Shown: one piece after another, positions 21,128 to 31,399 of the stretch
Position numbering within the stretch: position 1 is the stretch's first letter
How the letters are laid out: each line of letters starts with the position of its first letter
Assembly: GCA_015680685.1 (NCBI GenBank)
Contig: MNCI01011783.1
Location: 130,980 to 194,979 of the forward strand
DNA length: 64,000 nt
Source of the DNA: Gnetum montanum
Lineage: Eukaryota > Streptophyta > Gnetopsida > Gnetales > Gnetaceae
Direction of reading: 5' to 3'
Notes under the pieces: model-generated
What the model saw: the letters and a program-made list of their open reading frames with translations, nothing else
Databases searched by the model: none
What the model was told of the DNA's origin: nothing
Translations under genes and position numbers: made by a program

Positions 21128-21457
21128 TTGAGTAGAGAAAGTGAGAAGAGAGCTAATTTGAAAAAGAAGATGGATTTTGGGAGAATAATAAGAAAGCCTT
21201 TCATTCCTTATGTGATGGGATGTTGCCGAGAACATGTGTTAAAGGCTTACTTGAAAGCTAGAGCATGTGGAGCACCTAAAGAATGTCCTTTCATGGCTTG
21301 GTTGGCTGATGAATTCTCATTCCTCATAGGAGGTTTAGAAATAGAATCAAATATTTGGGGACAGTATCAAAATTGCACCCAAAAAGAGGAAAGGGAGAAA
21401 GAACCAATCAATGAAGATTCATGGGAAGAAGCCTTTGTGTCCCAAGAAGAAGAATAA
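21128..21457 (+). CDS. Short ORF of element G, unknown function
   Basis: A 109-codon open frame starts at a TTG; the nearest in-frame ATG is at ~21,170 (MDFGRIIRKPF). It encodes a basic N-terminus, KPFIPYVMGCCREHVLKAY, MAWLADEFSFLIGGLE and an acidic end. It follows the PBS at the position of gag, and the frame stays fairly open up to about 21,660 if one stop at 21,455 is ignored. I recognise no capsid or zinc-knuckle motif. It could be a remnant of a gag N-terminus. Confidence 0.4.
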   Translation: MSRESEKRANLKKKMDFGRIIRKPFIPYVMGCCREHVLKAYLKARACGAPKECPFMAWLADEFSFLIGGLEIESNIWGQYQNCTQKEEREKEPINEDSWEEAFVSQEEE

Positions 21458-22596
21458 GGACCCAATTGGGAAGAAAATAAGAATTCATCTGAGAAAGAAG
21501 ATGAGATGATTGCTAAATAAAAAGCTCAAGAAGATCAAGTTGAAAGCTCTAGCAAGCTAGAAAATAATAGAACATCATTCATCACTTTAGAGATTCCTTA
21601 TGAGAAGGTTAGAGATATGAGGATTCCTACTAGAGTAACCCTCACCATTCTCTTCCCATCTCAAGAATAGTCCATAAATAAAAGACTTGATAGTATACAG
21701 TTTTTTTTAGGAATGAGGTTTTTATACCACCAAACCTTATGTTTGATGGAAATTTTCCCCCAAAAAGATTTATCTTTTCAGTTGTAAAAAGTTCAATAAA
21801 AGCTTCAAGTACTGTTCAGTTTTAAAATGGGGCTTGCATAAATTTCTTTAAGCCTTTTAAAGGGGGTAGAAATGTTGGCACATTTTGGCCATTTCATGTA
21901 ACAGGTTATGAGCAATGGTTTTAGAAGAAAAAAAAAAGACAAGCATCAAGAATATATCAAATCTTGCCGATATTAGCATCCAAATCATACAATAGCTATC
22001 CCTGATTTAGAAATTGAATAAAAAAAATTTTAGAAAGAAAAATGCAGTAGGGTTTCTAGCTCGTATTTGATAGAGCACCAAGGCATGGCAGAGAGTTAAA
22101 CTCCAAGAAAAGAAGCAATGCATGACCGTAGCTCATAGTAACCGCAAACATGACAAGCAAGGGCATCATGCTGAGACTTGGGTGGTGGTAGTTCAACGAA
22201 CGCGTGGCATAGAAGGAGGTCTCATTGCACACATCGGCAAGGTTTCTATAGAAATTGTTGGTCCAGAGAACGATTAATCTGGATATAGAATGGTGGAGGC
22301 ACTATTTTGATTCAAACATATTGGCATAAATGATAACGTTGTTGGTGGAGTTAAGGATGCTGCTACCACTGGAGGCCTAGTTGAAGTTGTGCAGAATGGT
22401 CCTTCCTTTCGTCTATGGTGCTAAGTATAGTGGCGAGTACCTGTTCATGCCCAATCCTAGCTCATCCGATGCCATTTAAAACATTCATAACAAAGACAGT
22501 TTTTCTATAATCCAAGTAATACCTTCAAAATTTAAATCAAATAATCTGTAAAATGATATGTGAAAGTAACATATTTAAAAAAAAGTATTATTATTC

Positions 22597-23808
22597 AAGA
22601 AGAAAAGGAATTCATTGGATGGTTATTTAAGAAAACACATGTCAATGTAGGCATAGTTTTCTCCTAACTTGTTGGGAAAGTTGTAAATTCTTTACTTGGG
22701 GAGTAAGTTACCCAAGATATTGAGTAATTTCTAACTACCTATGAGACCCTATAAAAAGGCTTCAAGGACTTAGAAGAAAGGGGAAGAAAGGGTCTATTCT
22801 AGCTAAAAAAGAAAGAAGTTCTAAGAGAGAAGGAGGCCTTAGGAGAAAGGAAGGAGTCTCTTAGAAGAGAATTTTGTAAAGAATTGATAAAGAAATATAT
22901 TGAAGATGGCTTGCTAAAGATAGAATTTAAGCCTCTTTGTTATAGTCTTGTGAGTTATGTTTATTTTTTATTTTTTTTAAATTGTTTAGCTAGTGGTTTA
23001 GATAGTATCATGCTTAGCAAATAATTTTGGGATTTTTTGATTACTCTTATTGTTCTTGTTGCATGATAGAAAATTTCTATTAAAATTTTTCCATAGAAGA
23101 GCTTGTGTTTGAAAGCCTTGAGAGCATTTTAGTAGTGAATTTTATTATTGTGCAATGTATAAGAACTACTATTGAGATTGTTGTAAGAGAGCCTCTGCAT
23201 GTAGTCAAGCCGTTAAACGATTCAATAGTCAAGAGGGTTCAGAAAATATTTGGTATTTTGATAGGACCAGAATAGCTTCTTTTATCTTTAAAGTGAATCT
23301 ATGTGGTATTTTAATCATAAATTGTCAAGTATTTTGAAGGTTCTATTGAATGCAATTGTTGACATCCATTATCTAGTGAAAATAGAGTCTGGTATGTGAT
23401 AGTTTACGCGGAAATTTTTTTTGGTAGTATAGTAGGATTGTCTTGAAGAAATTGCTTATTTGAGCCTTGGTAGTTTGAACAATTTGTAGTTATTGAATTT
23501 GGGATAGCTTTATTATGAAGTGTTTACTTGTATCATTTTACCTTGTTTAAACATTTNGCAATTGAACAAAATAGGAACTCTCAACAACTCACAGTACTTT
23601 GCAAAGTTGGCTGAATCTCTTTAAGATAAGTCATTTATAGTTTTACACACAATCCAATCATTTCATTTTTCACAACATCACACACACATACTCACATTAA
23701 CTATAAGTGTATTTGGAGGTATCTAGGCCTTGGTGTTGCCAAAGACCAGCAAGCACCTAAATCCTATTGGAGGACACTCGTTGGCGATCATGTCCCAAAC
23801 GGTCTCCA
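22597..23808 (+). repeat. 3' LTR of element G with PPT-like run
   Basis: A purine run AAGAAGAAAAGGAA (22,597-22,610) is followed by TTCATTGGATGG; the TGG at 22,617 is a plausible LTR start. A TATA box (TATAAAAA, 22,750-22,757) precedes a purine-rich transcribed region. The part from 23,126 on repeats the 5' LTR. The single N at 23,557 replaces about 193 bp. The end ...GGTCTCCA is at about 23,808. Confidence 0.6.
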
Positions 23809-24122
23809 AAAAATTGGCCACAATAGCGACAAACTTTGAGTTGCATCTACACCACTTCTAGAGAAAATTCCATGAACAAATCAAAGTTCATTTCCACAAT
23901 GGCTGAAGCCAATGTGGACTTTTTTGATGTGGCAGCAAGGTAGTCAAGGGGTAACGTGAGACAGTCAAGCCTCATCTTGGGCCAATTACTTAGTAGCAGG
24001 GGCCTCTTGATATATATTAAAAGATTGAACCTCTTGATTAGTCTATTCTGCTTATTCTCCTTACTGATCATGGCCAGCACGTAGACATTTAATGGCTCTT
24101 TGCAAGGGTTCATCCTAATCAC
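23809..24122 (-). pseudogene. Possible upstream part of the coiled-coil ORF of element F
   Basis: A 91-codon minus frame (PCKEPLNVYVLAMISKENKQN, LDCLTLPLDYLAATSKKST, SAIVEMNFDLFMEF) ends just right of element G. It lies on the same strand as the coiled-coil ORF on the other side, so it may be its N-terminal portion. No motif recognised, and the join cannot be verified. Confidence 0.35.
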
Positions 24123-26199
24123 CTCTTTTTAGGGCCATCTACAATCAAGTAAAAACCAAATGTTACCAAGGTTATGTTTATTATCCTTAATCAATTTTTA
24201 CCTTACTCATAACCTTGGTTCATTAAGCTCATTATGTATATCATTGCAGGGTTAGGAAAATTTTCAAGAAAAATCCTCCAAAAAGATGTCTATCTTTTCT
24301 ACGACCCATCGCAACTAGTTCCCTTTTTCATTATATGTGGCTTTAGATAATGGTTATAGAGCCGAGGGTTAGAAAGATTGGACATCTAGCACTATCATTA
24401 ATGATTTTTCATTATAAGCCCTATGGTTCTCAACATCCTTACCCTTAGAATACCTTCCTGGTGATAGCAAATTTTAACAAATTGGTGCAAAGTTTTCATG
24501 CATGCACCTCGCCTACAACTAAGCTGAACACTCTGGGTTCAGATAAATTCAGACAGTATATAAATGAGAGTGTTAGAGATCTAGATAGTGCAAGTGGAAG
24601 ATGGAGGTGTAGAGCTCTAGGTCATGAGAAAAAATTGCAACAACTCCCCTAGTAAGAATTGAGAGAAATGAAGTTCATGTTATGTAGCGGTCAACTATAT
24701 ATACTTTTTTTTAGACTCGATGTCAAGTAAATGACATCGAGGTCCAAAAATTCCAATTTTTATGGGGCCAAAGGATATGCAAACTAAAGCTTTGGGCTTG
24801 ATTGGAAGGTTGAAAGTAACTTTTTCAGTTTGGGTAATTGGAAAAATTAATTGGAGGAACTAAAAGTAGGATAAGATAATGTCATCAATGGTAAAAGTAC
24901 GGGAATGAGTAAGAAAAAGGATGTTGAAAGCTTGATTGTGGGATAGAGTATGTCCATGATAAGGGAAATGATAAAATATAATAATTGGAGTACATGGAAG
25001 GTGAAAAATGATGTGGTCATGTTAAACAAGTATAAGTCACAAAAGTTACACAAGTCGATCCTCCCGAAAGCAGGTTCTAGCCTATGATGCCCTTGTGTAA
25101 CCATGCCTAAAATGTCCATAGGCACTGGATGAGTTGAATGTAACACATAACTATCAAACAAAACACACATGTTAAAACCACTGAATTGATATAATTACTC
25201 CATGTTACACAAAACCACAAGTTATGAACATTCAAACAATGAGGTGAGATGGACCGAAGAAGGTATTGTAGAAATCAAGACATGAGGTGTCATACCTTGG
25301 TCATAATGAAATCTTGTGTGCTATTAATGGTTAAATAACCATGTTTTCTTCTTTCCAAGATTCAAACTAGTTCCAAACAACCTTTTAGTGACACAACATT
25401 ATTTCATCCCATCAACAGACAACCATAAGTTAATAAAAGTTATGAGGAGTAACATCACTTGGCTTTTTGTGCAAGGGGGGAGCATTATTATGGCACAATT
25501 ATTTTTTTTATGGTTTTGAGAAGTTTCCAACCTTCAAGCATGGGTACATGTCTTTCCAGTGGGACCCACAAAAGTTTATTTAGTGCCAATTAAAGTTGCT
25601 CTTACTCCCATTTTGTGTTAGATTTACAATGATATGGTTACAGCCTCATCAACATGATAGAGCATACAAAATTAGCCAAAGAAAATTCAAGATACCCTTG
25701 ATGTCACACCCTTCACATTCTATCTTGGTGTTGTACTTTTCCAACTAGACACAATGATTATGAAGTTATTTAGAGTTTGGATGATGAAAAAGATTACCAT
25801 TATGACCAGAGCAAGAACCTCTTATTAATGGAATGGGTGAATGGATGTCATAGTCTTAATGTCCAAATAATCAATCCCTTATTACTTGACAACATAGAGT
25901 AAAAAACTCACCTCAATGGGCAACATGATCAATAGTGAGATTATATGCAAGGAAAATTAAAAAAATAACTAGAAAAAGTAAAAAGAATAGGAAAATAAAA
26001 AAAATTTAAAATAAAAAGATAAAAAGCACTTAAAAATCCTTACGAGTAGAATTTAGGGTAACACCCATGACTAAACATTTTTTCATAGCTAGGATTAATA
26101 AGTGGATGAAGAGGATCCATGCATGTATGAAACATTGGAAATGCTTCCCCAGCCACTAGGTATCTATTGGTGGTGTGGTGGATAGGTAGAAAAATTTTT
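24123..26199. other. Unassigned internal part of element F
   Basis: No RT, integrase or other known domain in any frame. A 107-codon minus frame at 24,847-25,170 (with GMVTQGHHRLEPAFGRIDLC) has no match I know. 25,940-26,035 is a strongly A-rich run. A TATA-like word ACTATATATAC lies at 24,690. Confidence 0.5.
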
Positions 26200-27664
26200 G
26201 ATCACACACCTAATTGTTATATGTATGGTGAGTTAAGATATGAGGTGTGTTAATATTATGGATAACTGACCCACGATTGCACCCTTGAGTATGATATGGT
26301 ATGCATGGATTCATTTGTCTACCCATATTTGTAGATTCATTGGTTGGATGTGGGATTGGAGTACTGATGGATGGTGGCCTATGTATATGGTCAAAGGACA
26401 TTTTTTTAGATAAGGAAGGTGATATGCTGGATTGGCCTTGTGTTGGCTCAGATGATGTGGTGGGTTCATGCGTAATTTGCCTTAGCTTATGAACTTTCCT
26501 CCAAAAGGGACGTTTCTAGCATTGCAGTTGGGACTCATTGGTGTCAACAGATCTATACACATTTGTAGCACAAGTGGCACTTTTTTGTTGATGTTGAGGT
26601 GTTGAACCTTCCTAAGTTGTTGGTGATGGCATATAAGGAGGTGGATGATGAGAATATTGAGGGTAAGCTGGATGGTAAGAAACATGAGGTGGTGATCCTT
26701 CAAGGGATGTCATGTATTGATGGTACCTGGGAGAGTGGTAGTGGTGATTTGAAGTGAAGGATGTCAAACTAGTTAGAGAAATAGGATGTTGAACATAATA
26801 TTTGTGAGGTTTCAGTAGGTGCAACTAATTTGGTGGTGGCCTCCCCCACAACTGTGATTGTTACCACTATGGTTGAGGACGTTGAGGCTAGTAATAAGTC
26901 CCACTAGGATGGTATGGTTAGTTGTGGGACTGTCTAAAATTACATTATGGGAGAGGAAGTCTCCCAGACATGTGCTTTTGCACAAATTTTGAATTTAAGG
27001 AACCTACCCAATACTCTTGTAGATGTAACAATATGGGGCATTGGCCCTTTGGATGGTCATATATGCATAGGTTGCATCCATCATCTTCATTCGTGGTGGA
27101 GTCTTTAGCCTCACTTTCATCAGCCACTTTTCTCATTTTTCAAAAAGTATTCCTAACTATTTCTTGGTTTTGTATCCTTTGTTTATTGTGATCGCTTAGC
27201 TAGTGTTGCATGAGCTTCTTTGTGACTGTCTCAACAAGAGTTGTGATGCTGTCATTTACCGATTTAGACATCTTATTAAAATTTTCCTCAAAATCATCCA
27301 GATACTCCCTTTTCAGATAATTATATTGTGGGATCATCTTATCAAAGGTAGTTTCATTTTCCTTATCATAAATTTGGACCTCCTTCAATTGAAGAGTTGG
27401 GTCCCATTGATGTTTTTTAAAATTCTCCCATTTACACATTTCTCCTTCTTCTTTTTCCATATGGTCTATTACCTCTTTGATCTAATGGGCTTGAAGCTCA
27501 TATGATTTCCCTAGAACATACATCCCAATGATCATCTTTGTTTCATTGCAAAGCCCATCTATGATATGGTAAATTTGCTCTTCCTCGGAGAGACCATGGC
27601 CTAGGGATTGATTCAGTAAGGCATAATATCTATCTAAGGCCATGTCCAAGGGTTCGCTATATAG
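26200..27664 (-). pseudogene. gag: Gag of element F (5' truncated)
   Basis: Minus strand from 27,664 downward: EPLDMALDRYYALLNQSLGH, GLSEEEQIYHIIDGLCNETK (capsid C-terminal block), then a charged spacer (27,200-27,460). Next is a zinc knuckle CNLCIYDHPKGQC near 27,040-27,080 of the form C-x2-C-x3-H-x4-C, then LQEYWVGSLN, then a His/Pro/Tyr-rich tail (26,200-26,830). Element E has the same order (EPLDAVMDQYYALLHHCLSH, then CEICQYDHPKGCC and EFWVYALN), so the two are one family. The N-terminal half of gag is missing: the frame is joined to LTR sequence at 27,665-27,670. Confidence 0.78.
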
Positions 27665-27669
27665 GCATA

Positions 27670-28043
27670 ATATGAACATTAAATAGTAATAAATGAAAAT
27701 GTTTAATTGAAGTAAATGATAAATAATTAACAATAAATGATAAAAAGTAATCTAAGTGAATGCTGCGATGATGGAATTAATCTCGATCTTTATTGCCAAT
27801 CATGTAACGTGTCCAAGTACATCACACTCAAATAAATGTGTCATATGATTACAAACATCACATTGTAGGCATGCACTAGGAATAATAGACTTTAAAGAAA
27901 AGAAACTAAAAACTAACTTGAAAAATAAAAACTATCTTCTAAGATGTCTCACTTGGAACCCCAAGTGCAATATTTATAGGTAAATTCTAGATGATATGAC
28001 ATTGGGTATTTAATGTCAGGGCCCATCAAATCACAACTCATCA
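27670..28043 (-). repeat. Right LTR of element F, U5 end deleted
   Basis: Matches the left LTR from 18,285 to 18,725. The minus TATA box is near 27,970-27,982, and the minus AATAAAGA word near 27,790. The right edge ...CTCATCA at 28,043 equals the left copy's ...ATCATCA at 18,725, giving the TG start on the minus strand. The last ~60 bp of U5, the PBS and the gag N-terminus are absent. Confidence 0.75.
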
Positions 28044-28049
28044 ATCTTA

Positions 28050-28750
28050 AAATTCTAACTTGGTTAAAATAGTCAAAACTAGACTAAGTACTAGTGATGG
28101 CATGAGATTCAACATAATCAACTTTGGGATGTTCAAAATACCATCCTTAATCCTTCCATTCAATATTTAACCCCATTTTTTAGCTCTACAAGCTACTCGA
28201 CATCATCTTGGCACTATTTAACATTATTTTGGACATCAAACAAAGTCACAGAGGGTTAAAACTTGATATAGGATAGTAGTAAAAAACTTTTACCAAGTAC
28301 TAATGATGATAACATTGATGTCAACATTAGCATTAGTGTTACCTATTATGGGATCCATATTTCCCAATTCCTATGATTAAAATTATTACAAAAGAACTCC
28401 AAACTAACTTCTAATGAACTTTACTTAGATCCAAGATTAGATTAAGAAATCCTAATGCTATAAATATGACATCCAAATCCATATTTTGAGGTTGGTTTCT
28501 TGATATCTAGAGCATTTTTTTGAGATTTCCAAAGAACATATGCAGGAGACCATTCAATGTCTCCTATGTGCTCCATGACAATCACAACTCCTATAGGCTC
28601 TAACACTGATGTTAACATAGGTCTTTATGTCAATCAAGTAGCATTAGCATTAGCATTCTAGAATTAGAATTTTTTAGCATTAACATTAGTCTCCAGAGTT
28701 GGAATGTTTTCAACTTTAGTGTTAGTGATGGAATCCTTAGCTTAAAAAAC
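28050..28750. repeat. Second block of the ~210-bp unit family
   Basis: Unit starts at about 28,091 and 28,308 (217 bp apart), with further TTAGCATT clusters at 28,590-28,640 and 28,640-28,730. Shared words with 17,245-17,905 include AGTACTAGTGATG, GGATCCATATTT, TTTGGACATC and AGCTCTACAAG/GGTCTACAAG. The block sits directly beyond the right edge of element F, just as the first block lies beyond the left edge. Confidence 0.65.
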
Positions 28751-30290
28751 CCTATTTTAATTCCAATTAATTCTAAGTAGTGTTTAAAACTTCTTCAACC
28801 ATATTCTTATCTTTTAGAGATTCAATTCCACTTTCCAAAACTATATTTTCTCTTGCATTAGGGTTTTATTGTTAGTTTTATCTCACTTACATTTTTATTA
28901 ATATAAATCTCTTGATGTTGGAAGTAACATAAAATACACGGGCACCCTAGATAAATTTTGATAATTCCTCCTTTAGGGTGCATTATGTGGAATGATCTTT
29001 AAAACTAGTAGTTTTCTTTGATACAATTGTCCAATTTGTATCTTATAGCTTATCCACCAATTCTTACTTCTTCAATGTGTTTGCAACTTTACTTAATTCT
29101 ATTTTACTTTCTCCTTTGATTTTTTTAAATGTTCAATGGATTTTCATGAGCCACATTGGATCTCTTGAACCTTTTTCATTTTGGACCATATGTAACTTGG
29201 GCTACAACATGACCTCTTTGGATTAATTCACAATGCTTATATGGATTACAACAATGAAGGCCTCTTTGGATCATTATAAGTTGCTAACTTGGGCTAGATA
29301 AAAGGTGAAATGAGATCTCTTGAAATATAATTTAAGGATTCAACTAAGGAAATAAAAGATCCAATATATTTATGTCATTATTTTTCATCTAGAATCAAAA
29401 AATGAGATACAAAGGCTTCAAAATAGATTAATGTTTAGCCTTATTTGCCCTGAATAACAATTTTACCCCTTCTTTAAATAATGTCTTTCCTTAAATTATC
29501 TCTTCTTGACTTAGATTGTTTTAAGAAAACATTTGGTACCATGCTTAAGCTCATCATGAACTTGGATTCATGTTGAAAAATAGCTTCATGGACACAAGGA
29601 ACTCTTCCATTTATTCAATTCAACTCACATCAACATATATGCTAAGCTCTTTGTGTTGGTATAATCATTGCATATAGCATTGCTAGAGTTTGGCTGGTGT
29701 CATTTTTAGAGCATGAGAATAGTTGAATAAAATTCCTAGACATAAGAAAAATTATAAAATAGGGCCTGAAATTGAGGCAAAGTTTCAATCTATGGTTTTC
29801 AAGATTTTTCGTGAAGTTTTTGTAAACAAAAATTTTGGCTTTGGTAAGTTTTCAAAGAATAAGCTTGCAGGATGGAGGATTTTTGGAAAAAAAATATCCT
29901 TTTTTTAAGAGTACCACATGGTAAGAGTTAGTAAAGATTTGTAATAAAGGTTTAAGAAAACTTAGAAAATTGATAGGCATTGAAGAGGAACAAATCAAAT
30001 AAAAATCCTAGTTGTTAGCTCCAAAATCAAAGAAAGTTACATGTGAAAGAGGAGCTTCTTGAAAACACATGATGCTGCTTTCTCTACTATAGTTCATGTA
30101 GGTAATGAAAATATTTAAAAAAAATTCTAACATTTTATAGGTACAATAATGACTTAAAGAGGTAGAAAAGAATAAACTCTGTAACATTAGTAACGATAAA
30201 AAAAATAACACATTAAAATCATTATAAAAAACCACACTATCTCAATGATGAAAACCATCTACTTCAATATCATTTATCAGAGTTGGGTAG
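28751..30290. other. Unassigned decayed sequence
   Basis: No domain, LTR end or tandem repeat recognised. The phrase ACTTGGGCTA occurs twice near 29,200-29,295 with CCTCTTTGGAT next to it, suggesting a small local duplication. A 61-codon plus frame at 29,723 has no motif. Confidence 0.5.
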
Positions 30291-31299
30291 TGTTAAACCC
30301 CTAATTATTCTAGTTTTGGTTAGTTAAATGGCTAGTTTTATTTTTTTATTATTTTACTATATCAATGTACATGGATTTCTTTGATGCCTATTGATATGAG
30401 CTAATTATTTTGATAAGTCTCTATATCATAGGTTATCATCGAGTCTATCTAAATTGATAAGAATATTTATTGGGATTGAGAAATTCGACATATGCTACAA
30501 AAAGATGGCATTGATCATCACTACCAAATCAATATAGATTGACCTAATTTATGTTGATCTATATAGTTGTTGTGACAAGTATTGATATCATCTACTTAAG
30601 GGAGAATATACCTTGATGGGAATGAGAATATTGATTTGCACCATTGGTGTGATGTAAATATGCTATTGAAGAACATAGACACCTTAATACAATTTTATAT
30701 TGTGTAACCAGTCTAAAATAAAATTTTTGATAAAAATTGATATTGCCATATAATAATATTTTTCTAATTATAATCAAACCTCTTCTAGTATAAATGGAGG
30801 AGCTTAATTCTCTAAGAGGGAGAGAGAGAAATCTGAGAAAAACCCACATCAAATTGAATCCATTTTCTAAACCTTTCATTGCAAATTATCAAGGAAGATT
30901 GTTGAAACCTTGTGGCAATCATCAATCCTTGGAATCCCTTAAGAGGTTGTGAAGTTGTTGCATTGTAGAGATAGCTAGGTAGGGTCATAGTTTAGGTGAC
31001 ATCTTCCTTGTAATCTTCTGGTAATTATGCTTATATTATACAATTTCAATTTGGTTAAATCATTCAATTTCTGTCCTTGAACTTGAGATTATAAGTTAGG
31101 ATAAAATCTTTGATTTTACTTACGATTGATAGTCATAAGTGTGGAACATTAATTGGATTTGAATCTAGCGAATTACTATCTTGATGATCTCTTGAAATTT
31201 TAACTATTTTTTCATGGATATGACTCATGGGTTACTAATAAAAGAGGTGACATCTTTACGACAAAGGTAATCTAGCACCAATCTTTGGCTAGCTTGTCA
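30291..31299 (+). repeat. 5' LTR of element C
   Basis: Starts TGTTAAACCCC and ends ...TTGTCA at 31,299 (1,009 bp). It matches 60,843-61,849 along its length (CTAGTTTTGGTTAGTTAAAT, ATTGATATGAGCTAATTATTTT, GAATATACCTTGA, TCAAATTGAATCCATTTTCT). The TATA box TATAAAT at 30,789-30,795 is followed by a purine-rich leader (GAGGGAGAGAGAG). Confidence 0.88.
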
Positions 31300-31301
31300 A
31301 T

Positions 31302-31321
31302 TTAGTGCTATTGCTGGGGAG
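31302..31321 (+). other. Primer binding site of element C
   Basis: TTAGTGCTATTGCTGGGGAG follows the LTR end. The copy in element D reads TTTGGCACCATTATTGGGAA. Both are decayed forms of the TTTGGCGCC(G/A)TTGCCGGGGA-type PBS common in plant Ty3/gypsy elements. Confidence 0.7.
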
Positions 31322-31399
31322 GTTGACAAAGTCAATCATCATTATGAGTTCAATATGATTTTCAAATTTCTTTTAGAGATTTAGAGCTTTTAAAAAGGT

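Larger units (their letters stand above)
20184..23808 (+). mobile_element. Element G: short plus-strand LTR element without pol
   Basis: Direct repeats 20,184-21,059 and 23,126-23,808 match closely (TTTTATTATTGTGCAATGTAT, GCCTCTGCATGTAGTCAAGC, GCAATTGAACAAAATAGGAA, CCTAAATCCTATT), with a PBS right after the first. The internal part is only about 2 kb, with one short ORF and no RT or integrase motif, so the element is non-autonomous. The 3' copy contains a single N (23,557) at the place where 193 bp of the 5' copy (20,615-20,807) is missing. Adding it back makes both repeats 876 bp. The LTR upstream of 23,126 probably extends to about 22,617, because TATAAAAA (22,750-22,757) and a purine-rich PPT-like run lie there. 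The 5' LTR would then be truncated in U3. Confidence 0.7.
18227..28043 (-). mobile_element. Element F: minus-strand LTR element with gag and a coiled-coil ORF, no pol found
   Basis: Bounded by a matching LTR pair (18,227-18,725 and 27,670-28,043), with gag next to the right-hand LTR and a coiled-coil ORF next to the left-hand one. The plus-strand element G is inserted inside, leaving about 6.2 kb of own sequence. No RT, RNase H or integrase motif appears in 18,725-27,664. Its gag is clearly of the family seen in element E, which does carry pol. I infer a non-autonomous derivative that could have used E-type proteins. Alternatively, pol was lost by deletion. Confidence 0.6.

Noticed and set aside
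24847-25170. 107-codon minus frame with GHHRLEPAFGR
   Set aside because: It looked like a fragment of a known enzyme at first, but I can place it in no family and there is no second copy.
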